Shown here: positions 27,343 to 35,132 of the stretch, piece by piece
Layout: the number at the start of each line of letters is the position of its first letter
Numbering within the stretch: the stretch's first letter is position 1
Source: an uncultured Alphaproteobacteria bacterium
Lineage (GTDB): Bacteria; Pseudomonadota; Alphaproteobacteria; Methylaequorales; Methylaequoraceae
Direction: 5' to 3'
DNA length: 64,000 nt
Assembly (NCBI GenBank): GCA_902579395.1
Contig: CACHGK010000003.1
Coordinates: 1 to 64,000 of the forward strand
Position numbers and translations under genes: made by a program
Notes under the pieces: model-generated
The model's input: only the letters and a program-made list of their open reading frames with translations
Told to the model about the DNA's origin: nothing
Database searches by the model: none

Positions 27343-27416
27343 TGGTGCCCTCTACTGGTTACGCTCCAGTGGCTGAGTCTTACCAAGACCCTGTTTTACT
27401 ATTAAACTAAGAGGGC
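27343..27416 (-). ncRNA. tRNA-shaped element in the gltP leader (Thr-GGU-like anticodon, non-canonical loops)
   Basis: On the minus strand the 74 nt fold exactly to tRNA dimensions. Acceptor is GCCCTCT with AGAGGGC (7 bp), then A and an encoded CCA. The D arm is GTTT/AAAC with a 7-nt loop, the anticodon arm GGGTC/GACTC with loop TTGGTAA (anticodon GGU), the variable loop AGCC, and the T arm ACTGG/CCAGT. The T loop is AGCGTAA instead of TTCRANY, and the D loop AATAGTA lacks the GG pair (G18 replaced by A). It ends 2 nt before the gltP ATG. It may be a degenerate tRNA-Thr or a tRNA mimic acting as a cis-regulatory element that hides the SD-like GAGGG in the acceptor stem. Confidence 0.6.
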
Positions 27417-27513
27417 ATTGTTGGAAGTCTTCAAAAACTAATTTATTTTTTATCATTATTAATTAATATTAAACAAACACAGTTTAAACAATAACGTATT
27501 TTATTTTGTTATT

Positions 27514-29145
27514 TTATTTGGAAATATAATTAAAACTATTTGGTGAAACTTTATTCCAATAAACATTTAATCTGGGATCTGCCACTTTAATTTTCCCCTT
27601 TTTCATCAATTCACCTTTTTCAACTTTTGGATATATTTGATCTGCTAATCTAATCTCACTTTCAGAAAGCCTTCTAACTATGTGTCTTCTATTTAGCTCG
27701 GAAGGATGATTTACACCTACAGATTCAAGCAACTCTTTTAACACGAATAATGTATTATAATGAAAATTATATGCTCTTTCTGACCTATCTTCAATATCTA
27801 TTGCCCTGTAACGCATTGGATCCATTGTTGCAATTCCACTTGGGCATTCACCTGTATGACAAGACCTACACTGAATACAACCAATTGCAAACATAAATGG
27901 TCTTGCCATATTTATCCAATCTGCTCCCAAAGAACACATATGAGCAATATCAAAAGCAGAAACGACTTTACCAGAAACTCCAATTTTTACTCTTTCTCTT
28001 AATTTTGAACCAATTAAGGCATTATCAACAAATATTATTGCATCTTTAAGAGGTGAACCGAGATGATCGGTGAATTCAGCAGGAGCAGCACCAGTTCCAC
28101 CTTCAGCTCCATCAATAGTTATAAAATCAATGTATTTCTTTTTTAAAACCATGGTTTTAACAATTGATATTAACTCCCATGGATGACCTATACACATTTT
28201 AATTCCTACAGGTTTATTTCCAGATAGTTTTCTCAATTTCTCAACAAAATTTAGTAATTCCAATGGATTTGAAAATTCTTTATGTTTGGAAGGTGATATA
28301 CAATCTTTTCCAACATCAATTCCTCTTGTTTGCGCAATTTCATCAGTAACTTTAGGAGCTAATAGCATGCCACCGTGGCCAGGTTTTGCACCCTGACTTA
28401 TTTTTATTTCGATCATTTTAATCTGATTTTTTTTTGCCTTTGCTGAAAAACTTTTTGGACAGAAATTACCTTTTTTGTCTCTACATCCAAAATAACCAGA
28501 AGATACTTGCCAAATGGTATCACCCTTACCATCTTCATGATATTTGGACAAAGAACCTTCCCCAGTATTGTGGGCGAAACCGCCAAGTCTGGCTGCTTTA
28601 TTTAAGGAGGTTATTGCAGGTGGTGATATTGCACCGAAGGATGTTCCCGAAATATTTAATACTGACATTTCATATGACTTAATTCCTAAACCAACTTTGG
28701 TTCTAAAGTTCTGGCTTTTAATAGTCGTAGGCGTTATCGAGTGATTTAGCCAAACAAAGTCATCATCATACATTTTTTCTAAGGACCCGAAGGGTCTTAC
28801 ACCGCTAATATTTTTTGATCTTTGATAAACCATTGTTCTTTGGTTTCTAGAATATGGCACTTCATCATCATCTGATTCCCAATAGTATTGTCTTAATTCA
28901 GGTCTTATACTTTCTAATAAGAACCTAAACCTTCCTATAAGAGGAAAGTTTGAAAGAATTGATCTTTTCTTTTGAAAAAAATCCTTTAAAGAAATTAAAA
29001 ATAAAAGAAAACTGAAAAGAAAAACGATAACAAAAGCTGGATAATGAAAGGATGCTACCAGCGAGAAAGCCGATAGAGCACCCGAGTATACTAGTAATGA
29101 ATATCTTCCCCAAATAATGTCAATCATACAAGCAAATTTTATCAA
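27514..29145 (-). CDS. FMN-binding glutamate synthase-family protein (GltB-like domain)
   Basis: The 543-aa protein has two N-terminal hydrophobic helices (about residues 12-48). A stand-alone glutamate-synthase FMN domain follows: SFGAISPPAITSLNKAA, AKPGHGGMLLAPKVT, DFITIDGAEGGTGAAP and CSLGADWINMARPFM. The segment AIGCIQCRSCHTGECPSGIAT carries the Cys cluster that holds a 3Fe-4S centre in GltB. It lacks the GltB amidotransferase and beta-helix domains, so it is the short membrane-anchored relative rather than GOGAT itself. Substrate is unproven. It lies upstream of the tRNA-like element and the acidic amino-acid symporter on the same strand. Confidence 0.86.
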   Translation of the reverse strand: MIKFACMIDIIWGRYSLLVYSGALSAFSLVASFHYPAFVIVFLFSFLLFLISLKDFFQKKRSILSNFPLIGRFRFLLESIRPELRQYYWESDDDEVPYSRNQRTMVYQRSKNISGVRPFGSLEKMYDDDFVWLNHSITPTTIKSQNFRTKVGLGIKSYEMSVLNISGTSFGAISPPAITSLNKAARLGGFAHNTGEGSLSKYHEDGKGDTIWQVSSGYFGCRDKKGNFCPKSFSAKAKKNQIKMIEIKISQGAKPGHGGMLLAPKVTDEIAQTRGIDVGKDCISPSKHKEFSNPLELLNFVEKLRKLSGNKPVGIKMCIGHPWELISIVKTMVLKKKYIDFITIDGAEGGTGAAPAEFTDHLGSPLKDAIIFVDNALIGSKLRERVKIGVSGKVVSAFDIAHMCSLGADWINMARPFMFAIGCIQCRSCHTGECPSGIATMDPMRYRAIDIEDRSERAYNFHYNTLFVLKELLESVGVNHPSELNRRHIVRRLSESEIRLADQIYPKVEKGELMKKGKIKVADPRLNVYWNKVSPNSFNYISK

Positions 29146-29295
29146 ATTAATTTAAAAAAAGAATTTTTTTTTTTTTACTAAATTATATAAAAAATTTTTT
29201 AACAAATATTTATGTTTTATCTTTTTAACTTAAAGTATATATTTAACATGCCATAAATAATTTACTATGATTACAAAAACTTCCTCTTATCTATT

Positions 29296-29673
29296 ATGAA
29301 TGAATTAAAAATTCAAGAAGAACTCAGGAAGTTTGCAAATGACAGAAACTGGGGACAATTTCATACGCTTAAAAATTTGGCAATTTCAATCAGCATTGAA
29401 TCATCTGAATTGCTTGAAATATTTCAATGGGAAAATGATAAAAATGACTCTTTAAAAAAAAAAAAATTGAAAATGATTAATGATGAATTTGCAGATGTTA
29501 TGCTTTATTTATTGAGGTTTGCTGATATAGCAAACTTAGATATCGAAAAAGTTTGTTTTGAAAAAATAGCGAAAAATAAAAAAAAATACCCAGTTATGCT
29601 TTCAAGAGGAACGTCAAAAAAATATACAGAATTTAAAAAAAAAATTAAAATAAAAAAAAATGAAAAAAAATAA
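29296..29673 (+). CDS. MazG-like nucleotide pyrophosphohydrolase (dCTPase-type)
   Basis: The 125-aa all-helical protein shows the MazG/RS21-C6 pattern: FHTLKNLAISISIESSELLEIFQW, with the E-x-x-E metal motif, and INDEFADVMLYLLRFAD, with E-x-x-D. Homologs hydrolyse dCTP and related or modified dNTPs to monophosphates. It sits just upstream of dcd (dCTP deaminase), which suits a dCTP housekeeping role. The lysine-rich tail [12 protein letters not shown] is encoded by poly-A and overlaps a tiny ORF. Confidence 0.84.
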   Translation: MNELKIQEELRKFANDRNWGQFHTLKNLAISISIESSELLEIFQWENDKNDSLKKKKLKMINDEFADVMLYLLRFADIANLDIEKVCFEKIAKNKKKYPVMLSRGTSKKYTEFKKKIKIKKNEKK

Positions 29674-29752
29674 TAGATTTGAAAGATTGTCAAAAGCGTT
29701 AAGAAAAAATTTATTGAAAAGGAAGGAAAAAAAAAATGGGAATAATGCCTGA
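29660..29752 (+). CDS. possible 30-aa basic peptide between mazG-like and dcd
   Basis: A short frame starts inside the mazG-like 3' end and overlaps the dcd start by 17 nt: [22 protein letters not shown] and stop soon after. Alphaproteobacteria commonly carry a very short gene with the pattern RL-x-x-ALR-x-NL-x-x-RK near murA, and the middle of this peptide fits that pattern well. This comparison is from memory, so the assignment is tentative. The tail (KEKKNGNNA) looks degenerate. Not in the ORF track because of length. Confidence 0.4.
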   Translation: MKKNNRFERLSKALRKNLLKRKEKKNGNNA

Positions 29753-30290
29753 TTCATGGATTCGTAAAATGGCAGTATCTAATAAAATGATTGACCCATT
29801 TGTAGACAAATTAGAAAAAAAAAATGTACTTTCTTATGGACTTTCTTCTTACGGATATGATGCAAGAGTATCAAGGAGTTTTAAAGTTTTTACAAACGTA
29901 AATTCCGCGACTGTTGATCCAAAGAAATTTTCTGAATCAAGTTTTGTGGATAGAGATGTTGATCAATGCATCATCCCACCAAATAGTTTTGCGCTTGCAA
30001 GAACAGTAGAGTATTTCAGAATACCAAAGGAAACACTTGTAGTTTGTGTTGGAAAATCAACATATGCTAGATGTGGAATAATAGTGAATGTTACTCCACT
30101 TGAGCCAGAATGGGAAGGACATGTTACCTTGGAGTTTTCAAACACTACTCCTCTTCCAGCTAAGATTTATGCTAACGAAGGAGCTGCTCAGTTCCTTTTT
30201 TTTAAAGGCGAAAAAATATGTGATTTATCTTATTCGGATAGGAAAGGAAAATACATGTTTCAAAAAGGAATAACACTTCCAAAGTTGTAG
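29736..30290 (+). CDS. dcd: dCTP deaminase
   Basis: Deaminates dCTP to dUTP for thymidylate synthesis. The start [13 protein letters not shown] and [13 protein letters not shown] are the standard alphaproteobacterial form. The active-site region is [35 protein letters not shown], with the catalytic Glu in the last element, and the C-terminal [10 protein letters not shown] is present. Length of 184 aa is normal. Start at 29736 is favoured because MGIMPDSW aligns with the family N-terminus. It is separated from murA by 1 nt. Confidence 0.95.
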   Translation: MGIMPDSWIRKMAVSNKMIDPFVDKLEKKNVLSYGLSSYGYDARVSRSFKVFTNVNSATVDPKKFSESSFVDRDVDQCIIPPNSFALARTVEYFRIPKETLVVCVGKSTYARCGIIVNVTPLEPEWEGHVTLEFSNTTPLPAKIYANEGAAQFLFFKGEKICDLSYSDRKGKYMFQKGITLPKL

Positions 30291-30291
30291 A

Positions 30292-31560
30292 ATGGATAAA
30301 ATAGAAATAGTCGGTGGAAAACCTTTGACTGGTGCAATAAATATAAGTGGTGCAAAAAATGCTGCACTTCCAATAATGGCTGCGTCCTTGCTCACGAATA
30401 AGAGGCTAACGATTTCAAATATTCCTTTTTTGTCAGACATTGAATCAATGATAAAGTTACTCCAATCATTAAATGTAAGAATTAAAAGAAGTGGAAATTC
30501 TCTAAGCCTTATTTCGTCCAAACCTAATTCCCTGTCAGCATCTTATGATTTAGTAAGGAAAATGAGAGCATCATTTTTGATTTTAGGTCCGCTAATAGCC
30601 AGGTATGGTAAAGCGTCTGTATCATTACCTGGCGGTTGTGCTATAGGCACCCGACCAGTTAATTTACATATAGAGGGTTTAAGACAAATGGGAGTAAATT
30701 TTGAAATCGAAAATGGTTATGTTTCTGGAAAAATAAATGGAAGTTTAAGGGGTGCAGAAATCAAATTAGAAAAGGTTTCAGTTGGTGCGACAGAAAATCT
30801 TATTTTAGCTGCAACTTTAGCTAGAGGAAAAACAATAATTAAAAATGCAGCAAGAGAACCAGAAATATCAGATTTATGTAATATGCTTATTAAAATGGGG
30901 GCAGAAATCAATGGAGTTGGGACAAAGAAAATAATAATTAAAGGGAAAAAAAAGCTCGAAGGATGTACTTATAAAATAATGCCAGACAGAATTGAGTCAG
31001 GTACATTTGTACTTTGTGTTTTTGGATGCACTGGTACTGTCTTACTCAAAAATTTAAATATGGAAGTATGTAATCATTTGATAAAAATATTTAAAAAACT
31101 TAAATCATTAGAATTAAAAATTTTGAAAGAAGGCAGAAATCTTTTAGTAAAAAGATTAAATGATAAGAAAATTTTTCTTTCTATTAAAACAAAGGAATAT
31201 CCAGGTTTTCCAACTGACCTTCAAGCCCAACTTACTTCTGCCTTACTAAAAACTAAAGGTAAGTCTGAGATAGAAGAGAATATTTTTGAAAATAGGTTTA
31301 TGCATGTAAGTGAATTAATTAGAATGGGAGCAAAATTGAGACAAAAGGGGTCTAAGGTCATTATAAATGGAACTGATAGATTAAATGGTGCTGAAGTGAT
31401 GGCTACAGACTTAAGGGCATCATCTTCTCTTGTTATTGCAGGGTTGATGGCTCATGGGAAAACGATTATAAACAGAGTTTACCACCTTGATAGAGGCTAT
31501 GAGAATATAGAAAAAAAACTAAAGCAGTGTGGTGCAAATATTAATAGATTAAAAAAATGA
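30292..31560 (+). CDS. murA: UDP-N-acetylglucosamine 1-carboxyvinyltransferase
   Basis: First committed enzyme of peptidoglycan synthesis, adding PEP enolpyruvyl to UDP-GlcNAc. The 422-aa EPT fold shows GAINISGAKNAALPIMAAS at the N-terminus, the catalytic loop SLPGGCAIGTRPVNLHIEGL (with the fosfomycin-target Cys), PDRIESGTF and the C-terminal DLRASSSLVIAGLMA. The Cys is retained, so fosfomycin sensitivity is expected from family knowledge. It overlaps hisG by 4 nt. Confidence 0.97.
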   Translation: MDKIEIVGGKPLTGAINISGAKNAALPIMAASLLTNKRLTISNIPFLSDIESMIKLLQSLNVRIKRSGNSLSLISSKPNSLSASYDLVRKMRASFLILGPLIARYGKASVSLPGGCAIGTRPVNLHIEGLRQMGVNFEIENGYVSGKINGSLRGAEIKLEKVSVGATENLILAATLARGKTIIKNAAREPEISDLCNMLIKMGAEINGVGTKKIIIKGKKKLEGCTYKIMPDRIESGTFVLCVFGCTGTVLLKNLNMEVCNHLIKIFKKLKSLELKILKEGRNLLVKRLNDKKIFLSIKTKEYPGFPTDLQAQLTSALLKTKGKSEIEENIFENRFMHVSELIRMGAKLRQKGSKVIINGTDRLNGAEVMATDLRASSSLVIAGLMAHGKTIINRVYHLDRGYENIEKKLKQCGANINRLKK

Positions 31561-32210
31561 AAAAATTGATAATAGCAGTTCCCAAGGGAAGGATTTTAAA
31601 TGAATTAATTCCACTTATGAGAAAAGTCAATATTGATCCAGAGAAAGATTTTTTTAAAAAAGATTCAAGAAAATTAATGTTTTCTACCAATAAAAAAGAT
31701 TTAAATATTATTAGAGTACGTTCTTTCGACGTCGCAACCTTTGTTGCATTAGGTGCGGCACAGATAGGAATTGCAGGTGATGATGTCTTGAATGAGTTTG
31801 ATTATAAGGAAATTTATAAAGTTTTGGATTTGAGAATTGGAAAATGTAGATTATCAGTAGCTAGAAAAAAAAACTCAGAAAAAAAATTTCAAAATAATGG
31901 ACATCTTATGGTCGCTACCAAATATAAAAGCACAGTTACAAATTACTTCGCTGATAAAGGTATTAGAGCTGAATGTGTCAAACTTAATGGTGCAATTGAA
32001 TTAGCTCCAAAATTAGATATTTGTTCAACGATTGTTGATTTAGTTTCCACAGGAAAAACTTTGAAAGAGAATAATTTGATTGAACAAGAGGTTTTATTTA
32101 ATATAACTTCTAAATTAATAGTTAATAAAATTTCTTATAAGCTTATGAACAGTGAAATTTCAAAAATAATAAAAAAATTTACAAAGGTTTGTGATGGTAA
32201 GAATTCTTAA
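31557..32210 (+). CDS. hisG: ATP phosphoribosyltransferase, short form
   Basis: Catalyses the first step of histidine synthesis. The 217-aa protein has LIIAVPKGRILNELIPLM, VATFVALGAAQIGIAGDDVL and the PRPP-binding region AIELAPKLDICSTIVDLVSTGKTLKENNL. It ends without the C-terminal regulatory ACT-like domain, so it is the short HisGs type that normally needs HisZ for activity and feedback control. No hisZ lies in this window. It overlaps murA by 4 nt and hisD by about 17 nt. Confidence 0.94.
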   Translation: MKKLIIAVPKGRILNELIPLMRKVNIDPEKDFFKKDSRKLMFSTNKKDLNIIRVRSFDVATFVALGAAQIGIAGDDVLNEFDYKEIYKVLDLRIGKCRLSVARKKNSEKKFQNNGHLMVATKYKSTVTNYFADKGIRAECVKLNGAIELAPKLDICSTIVDLVSTGKTLKENNLIEQEVLFNITSKLIVNKISYKLMNSEISKIIKKFTKVCDGKNS

Positions 32211-33489
32211 TACAAAAAAAAAGGATTTTGAAACAAAATTTCAAAATCTTCTAGAAAAAAGAGATAAAGATGACAAAAGAATTGACTCTATAGTTTTAAA
32301 AATTATTGATCAAGTTAGAACTAACTCTGATAATGCACTTGTCAAGCTAACAAAAGAATTTGACAGATTTGATATAAAAAAAATTGATGAGTTAGTTGTC
32401 AAAGATACAGAGCTTAAAAAATGTTATGATATTTTAAAAAAATCAACAAGGAGTTCTCTCAGAAAAGCAATTTCAAGAATTAAATCCTATCACTCTCGAC
32501 AAAAACCCTTAAATACAATGTATAGAGATAAGGAAGGAATTCTGCTTGGGGGTATTTGGAATCCCATCGATTCTGTAGGCCTTTATGTTCCTGGAGGTAC
32601 AGCAGCATACCCTTCATCATTGATTATGAATGCAGTCCCAGCGATTGTAGCTGGAGTGAGAAGAATTGTGGTTACAGTACCAGCAACAAATGGTAAATTA
32701 AACCCCTCAGTACTAGCATGCTGTAAAATGCTTGGAATAAAAGAAATATATAAAGTTGGTGGGGCACAAGCTATAGCTGCACTTGCCTTAGGCACCTCAA
32801 CAATTAAACCTGTTGATAAAATATTTGGACCTGGCAATGCATTTGTAGCCTCGGCAAAAAAACAGTTTTTTGGAAAAGTTGGCATAGATATGATAGCAGG
32901 GCCATCTGAAATTTTAGTGATTGCAGATTCAAAAAACAATCCAGATCATATAGCTATCGATTTATTGTCTCAGGCAGAACATGATAAGCTCGCCCAAGCA
33001 ATACTCATAACCGATAGTGAATCTTTTTCTAAGAAAGTTTTAAATTGTATAAAAAAATATTTATTGATTATAGAAAGAAAAGAAATAGCTAGAAAAAGTT
33101 GGGATGATTATGGTGCAATAATTATTTGTCAAAACTTAATAAATTCAACTGATCTAGTAAATAGGATTGCACCGGAACACCTTGAGATTGCAGTTGATAA
33201 ACCAAAAACTTTTCTTAAGAGAATTAAAAATGCAGGAGCAATTTTTCTTGGACGGTTTACTCCTGAAGCAATAGGCGATTATATTGCTGGCCCCAATCAT
33301 GTTTTACCCACCGATAGGACTGCCAGATTTTCATCAGGTTTAAATTTATTAGATTATTTTAAAAGATCATCAGTAGTAGAGTGTAATAAAAAAAATATTA
33401 CTCAAATTGGGAGTGATGCTGTAAACCTTGCTTATGAAGAGGGTTTACAAGCGCATGCTTTATCAATAGAATGCAGACTTAGTAAGTAA
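32194..33489 (+). CDS. hisD: histidinol dehydrogenase
   Basis: Performs the last two oxidations of histidine synthesis with NAD and zinc. Typical blocks are GVYVPGG-like [66 protein letters not shown] in [14 protein letters not shown], and PEHLEI plus [13 protein letters not shown]. The ORF track starts at GTG 32191, but ATG 32194 has an AAGG six or so bases upstream and gives the better start MVRILN. Length is then 431 aa, normal for the family. Confidence 0.96.
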   Translation: MVRILNTKKKDFETKFQNLLEKRDKDDKRIDSIVLKIIDQVRTNSDNALVKLTKEFDRFDIKKIDELVVKDTELKKCYDILKKSTRSSLRKAISRIKSYHSRQKPLNTMYRDKEGILLGGIWNPIDSVGLYVPGGTAAYPSSLIMNAVPAIVAGVRRIVVTVPATNGKLNPSVLACCKMLGIKEIYKVGGAQAIAALALGTSTIKPVDKIFGPGNAFVASAKKQFFGKVGIDMIAGPSEILVIADSKNNPDHIAIDLLSQAEHDKLAQAILITDSESFSKKVLNCIKKYLLIIERKEIARKSWDDYGAIIICQNLINSTDLVNRIAPEHLEIAVDKPKTFLKRIKNAGAIFLGRFTPEAIGDYIAGPNHVLPTDRTARFSSGLNLLDYFKRSSVVECNKKNITQIGSDAVNLAYEEGLQAHALSIECRLSK

Positions 33490-33497
33490 TTTATTAT

Positions 33498-33716
33498 ATG
33501 GCAAAAGACGAATTAATGGAGTTCACAGGTACGGTTAAGGAGCTGTTACCTAATGCAATGTTCAGAGTTTTATTGGATAATAATCATGAAATAATTGCTC
33601 ATACTGCAGGGAAAATGAGAAAATTTAGAATCAGAGTCCTTGCCGGAGATAGAGTTACCGTTGAGATGACACCTTATGATTTGACAAAAGGTAGAATTAC
33701 TTTCAGACATAAATAA
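33498..33716 (+). CDS. infA: translation initiation factor IF-1
   Basis: The 72-aa OB-fold protein reads [20 protein letters not shown] and includes [40 protein letters not shown] and GRITFRHK, a near-consensus IF-1. It binds the 30S A site during initiation. Its position between hisD and maf matches the alphaproteobacterial infA-maf neighbourhood. Confidence 0.98.
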   Translation: MAKDELMEFTGTVKELLPNAMFRVLLDNNHEIIAHTAGKMRKFRIRVLAGDRVTVEMTPYDLTKGRITFRHK

Positions 33717-33719
33717 CCT

Positions 33720-34301
33720 TTGAGATTTTCAAAAAAAATAATACTTGCATCTGAATCCCCTAGAAGGAAGAAACTTATTTTACAGTTAGGTATAAAGAAT
33801 CTTGAAGTTGTTAAACATGGTATTAATGAAACAAAATTTACATTCAATCACCCCATATCAAAATCAGTAAAGAAACTTTCAGAAATGAAAGCCACTTCAG
33901 TCAAAGATAATCCAAGATATAAGAAAAATATTATTATTTCAGGTGATACAATAGTAATAAGAGCTGGTAAGATTTTTCACAAAACAAAAAAAATGACGGA
34001 AGTAAATAAATATTTAAAATTACTTTCAAATAGGAAACATTTCGTATACGGGGGGTTATGTGTTATTTCTAGTGATGGCAAAATTTTTTCTAGAGCTATT
34101 AAAACCGAAGTCTATTTTAATAAGATTGAAGACTCTGATATTACAAAGGAGGTTCTTCAAGATGGTTTAGGAAAGGCTGGGGGCTATGCAATTCAGAGCC
34201 TTGGTGCTAAATTTGTTAAAAAAATTCGTGGTTGCTATACAAATATAGTTGGCATATCTATCCCAGAGTTGTATAAAATATTAAAAAGTTCAGAGATTTG
34301 A
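33720..34301 (+). CDS. maf: Maf-family nucleoside triphosphate pyrophosphatase
   Basis: House-cleaning pyrophosphatase acting on non-canonical or pyrimidine NTPs. It is recognised by IILASESPRRKKLILQLGI at the N-terminus, IISGDTIVIRAGKIFHK (catalytic Asp) and GLGKAGGYAIQSLGAKFVKKIRGCYTNIVGI near the C-terminus. TTG at 33720 is the start in the track and gives the usual short lead MRFSKK before the conserved strand. It lies 3 nt after infA; 193 aa is standard. Confidence 0.92.
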   Translation: MRFSKKIILASESPRRKKLILQLGIKNLEVVKHGINETKFTFNHPISKSVKKLSEMKATSVKDNPRYKKNIIISGDTIVIRAGKIFHKTKKMTEVNKYLKLLSNRKHFVYGGLCVISSDGKIFSRAIKTEVYFNKIEDSDITKEVLQDGLGKAGGYAIQSLGAKFVKKIRGCYTNIVGISIPELYKILKSSEI

Positions 34302-34356
34302 TTAATATTTCAGAAAACTTGTTATATTTTGAAATAATTTTTACGCTTTTTGTTAA

Positions 34357-34429
34357 GCCCAGGTAGCTCAGTTGGTAGAGCAAGCGACTGAAAATCGCTG
34401 TGTCGGTGGTTCAATTCCTCCCCTGGGCA
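34357..34429 (+). tRNA. tRNA-Phe (GAA)
   Basis: A full cloverleaf can be drawn: acceptor GCCCAGG/CCTGGGC, D arm GCTC-AGTTGGTA-GAGC, anticodon arm AGCGA-CTGAAAA-TCGCT with anticodon GAA, variable loop GTGTC, T arm GGTGG-TTCAATT-CCTCC and discriminator A at 34429. The T stem has a U-U mismatch in its centre. The following bases are CCT, so CCA is not encoded and must be added. It stands after the infA-maf genes, a usual place for tRNA-Phe in alphaproteobacteria, and 7 nt before a lipoprotein gene. Confidence 0.97.
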
Positions 34430-34436
34430 CCTTGTT

Positions 34437-35132
34437 ATGAAGAAAATACTAAGAATTACAATCCCTTTCATTTTTCTGGTTATTTCTTGTGATTTTAAAC
34501 CAAAAAATTATTTCCCTCACATTGATGGATTAAAATGGATTTATTCAGTTGCATTGGAATCGTCTTACACTGGTAAAAATCAAATTAAAAGAATAATGGT
34601 TACAAATTTAAATGTTAAAAAAAAAGGGGACGTAACAGAGTTATCTAAACTTTATTCAGATGGAAGTTACTATACCTATAAAAAGGAAGATGGTCGATTA
34701 CAGAGGACTTCAGTTATACTTGCATTTTCAGATGGTATTGATGAACCAGTTGAAAAAATTGTTTATCCAGATCTTCAATTTAATCAAAATGAATGGGTTG
34801 TGAAAGAACAACTTTTTTTAGTTAAAGGTTTTCAACCACCACTTTTAAATGTAAAACCCAGTTCACAATTTGATATGAAATATAAAGTTAATAGAAAATA
34901 TGAAAGATTAAAAGTCAAGGGTATTTTTTATAATGATTGTATTGAATTGATTGGTAAAGGATCAACAGATTTTATTGGAGATACAAGATCCGGTCCAATT
35001 AATGTTGAAATAGATAATTTGGAGATCCTATGTAACAATGTTGGTTTAGTAAAACAAGTTAGAAATGAGAATACTAATGCATCAGCATTCGGAAATATGA
35101 AATTTGTAAAAGAATTAATGAGTTTTAAGTAA
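34437..35132 (+). CDS. conserved lipoprotein of unknown function (copy 2)
   Basis: Signal peptide MKKILRITIPFIFLVISC with a lipobox-like LVISC places Cys18 as the lipidated residue. The 231-aa product is a paralog of the lipoprotein at 8052 (same WIYSV-like start after YFP, DGSYYTY, FYNDCIELIGKGSTDFIGD, G-PINVEI, VGLVKQ and FGNMKFV). No enzymatic motif is seen. Here it is next to a glycosyltransferase (1-nt overlap), not to ExbB/ExbD-like genes, so the family may serve a general envelope role. It starts only 7 nt after tRNA-Phe, so it may share its transcript. Confidence 0.76.
   Translation: MKKILRITIPFIFLVISCDFKPKNYFPHIDGLKWIYSVALESSYTGKNQIKRIMVTNLNVKKKGDVTELSKLYSDGSYYTYKKEDGRLQRTSVILAFSDGIDEPVEKIVYPDLQFNQNEWVVKEQLFLVKGFQPPLLNVKPSSQFDMKYKVNRKYERLKVKGIFYNDCIELIGKGSTDFIGDTRSGPINVEIDNLEILCNNVGLVKQVRNENTNASAFGNMKFVKELMSFK

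Noticed and set aside
27480-27513. Possible terminator after the FMN GltB-like gene (AATAAC...GTTATT)
   Set aside because: Weak A/T stem without G/C pairs; cannot be distinguished from background.
28434-28744. Two plus-strand ORFs antisense to the FMN GltB-like gene
   Set aside because: Antisense to the most conserved FMN-domain segment; no independent support.
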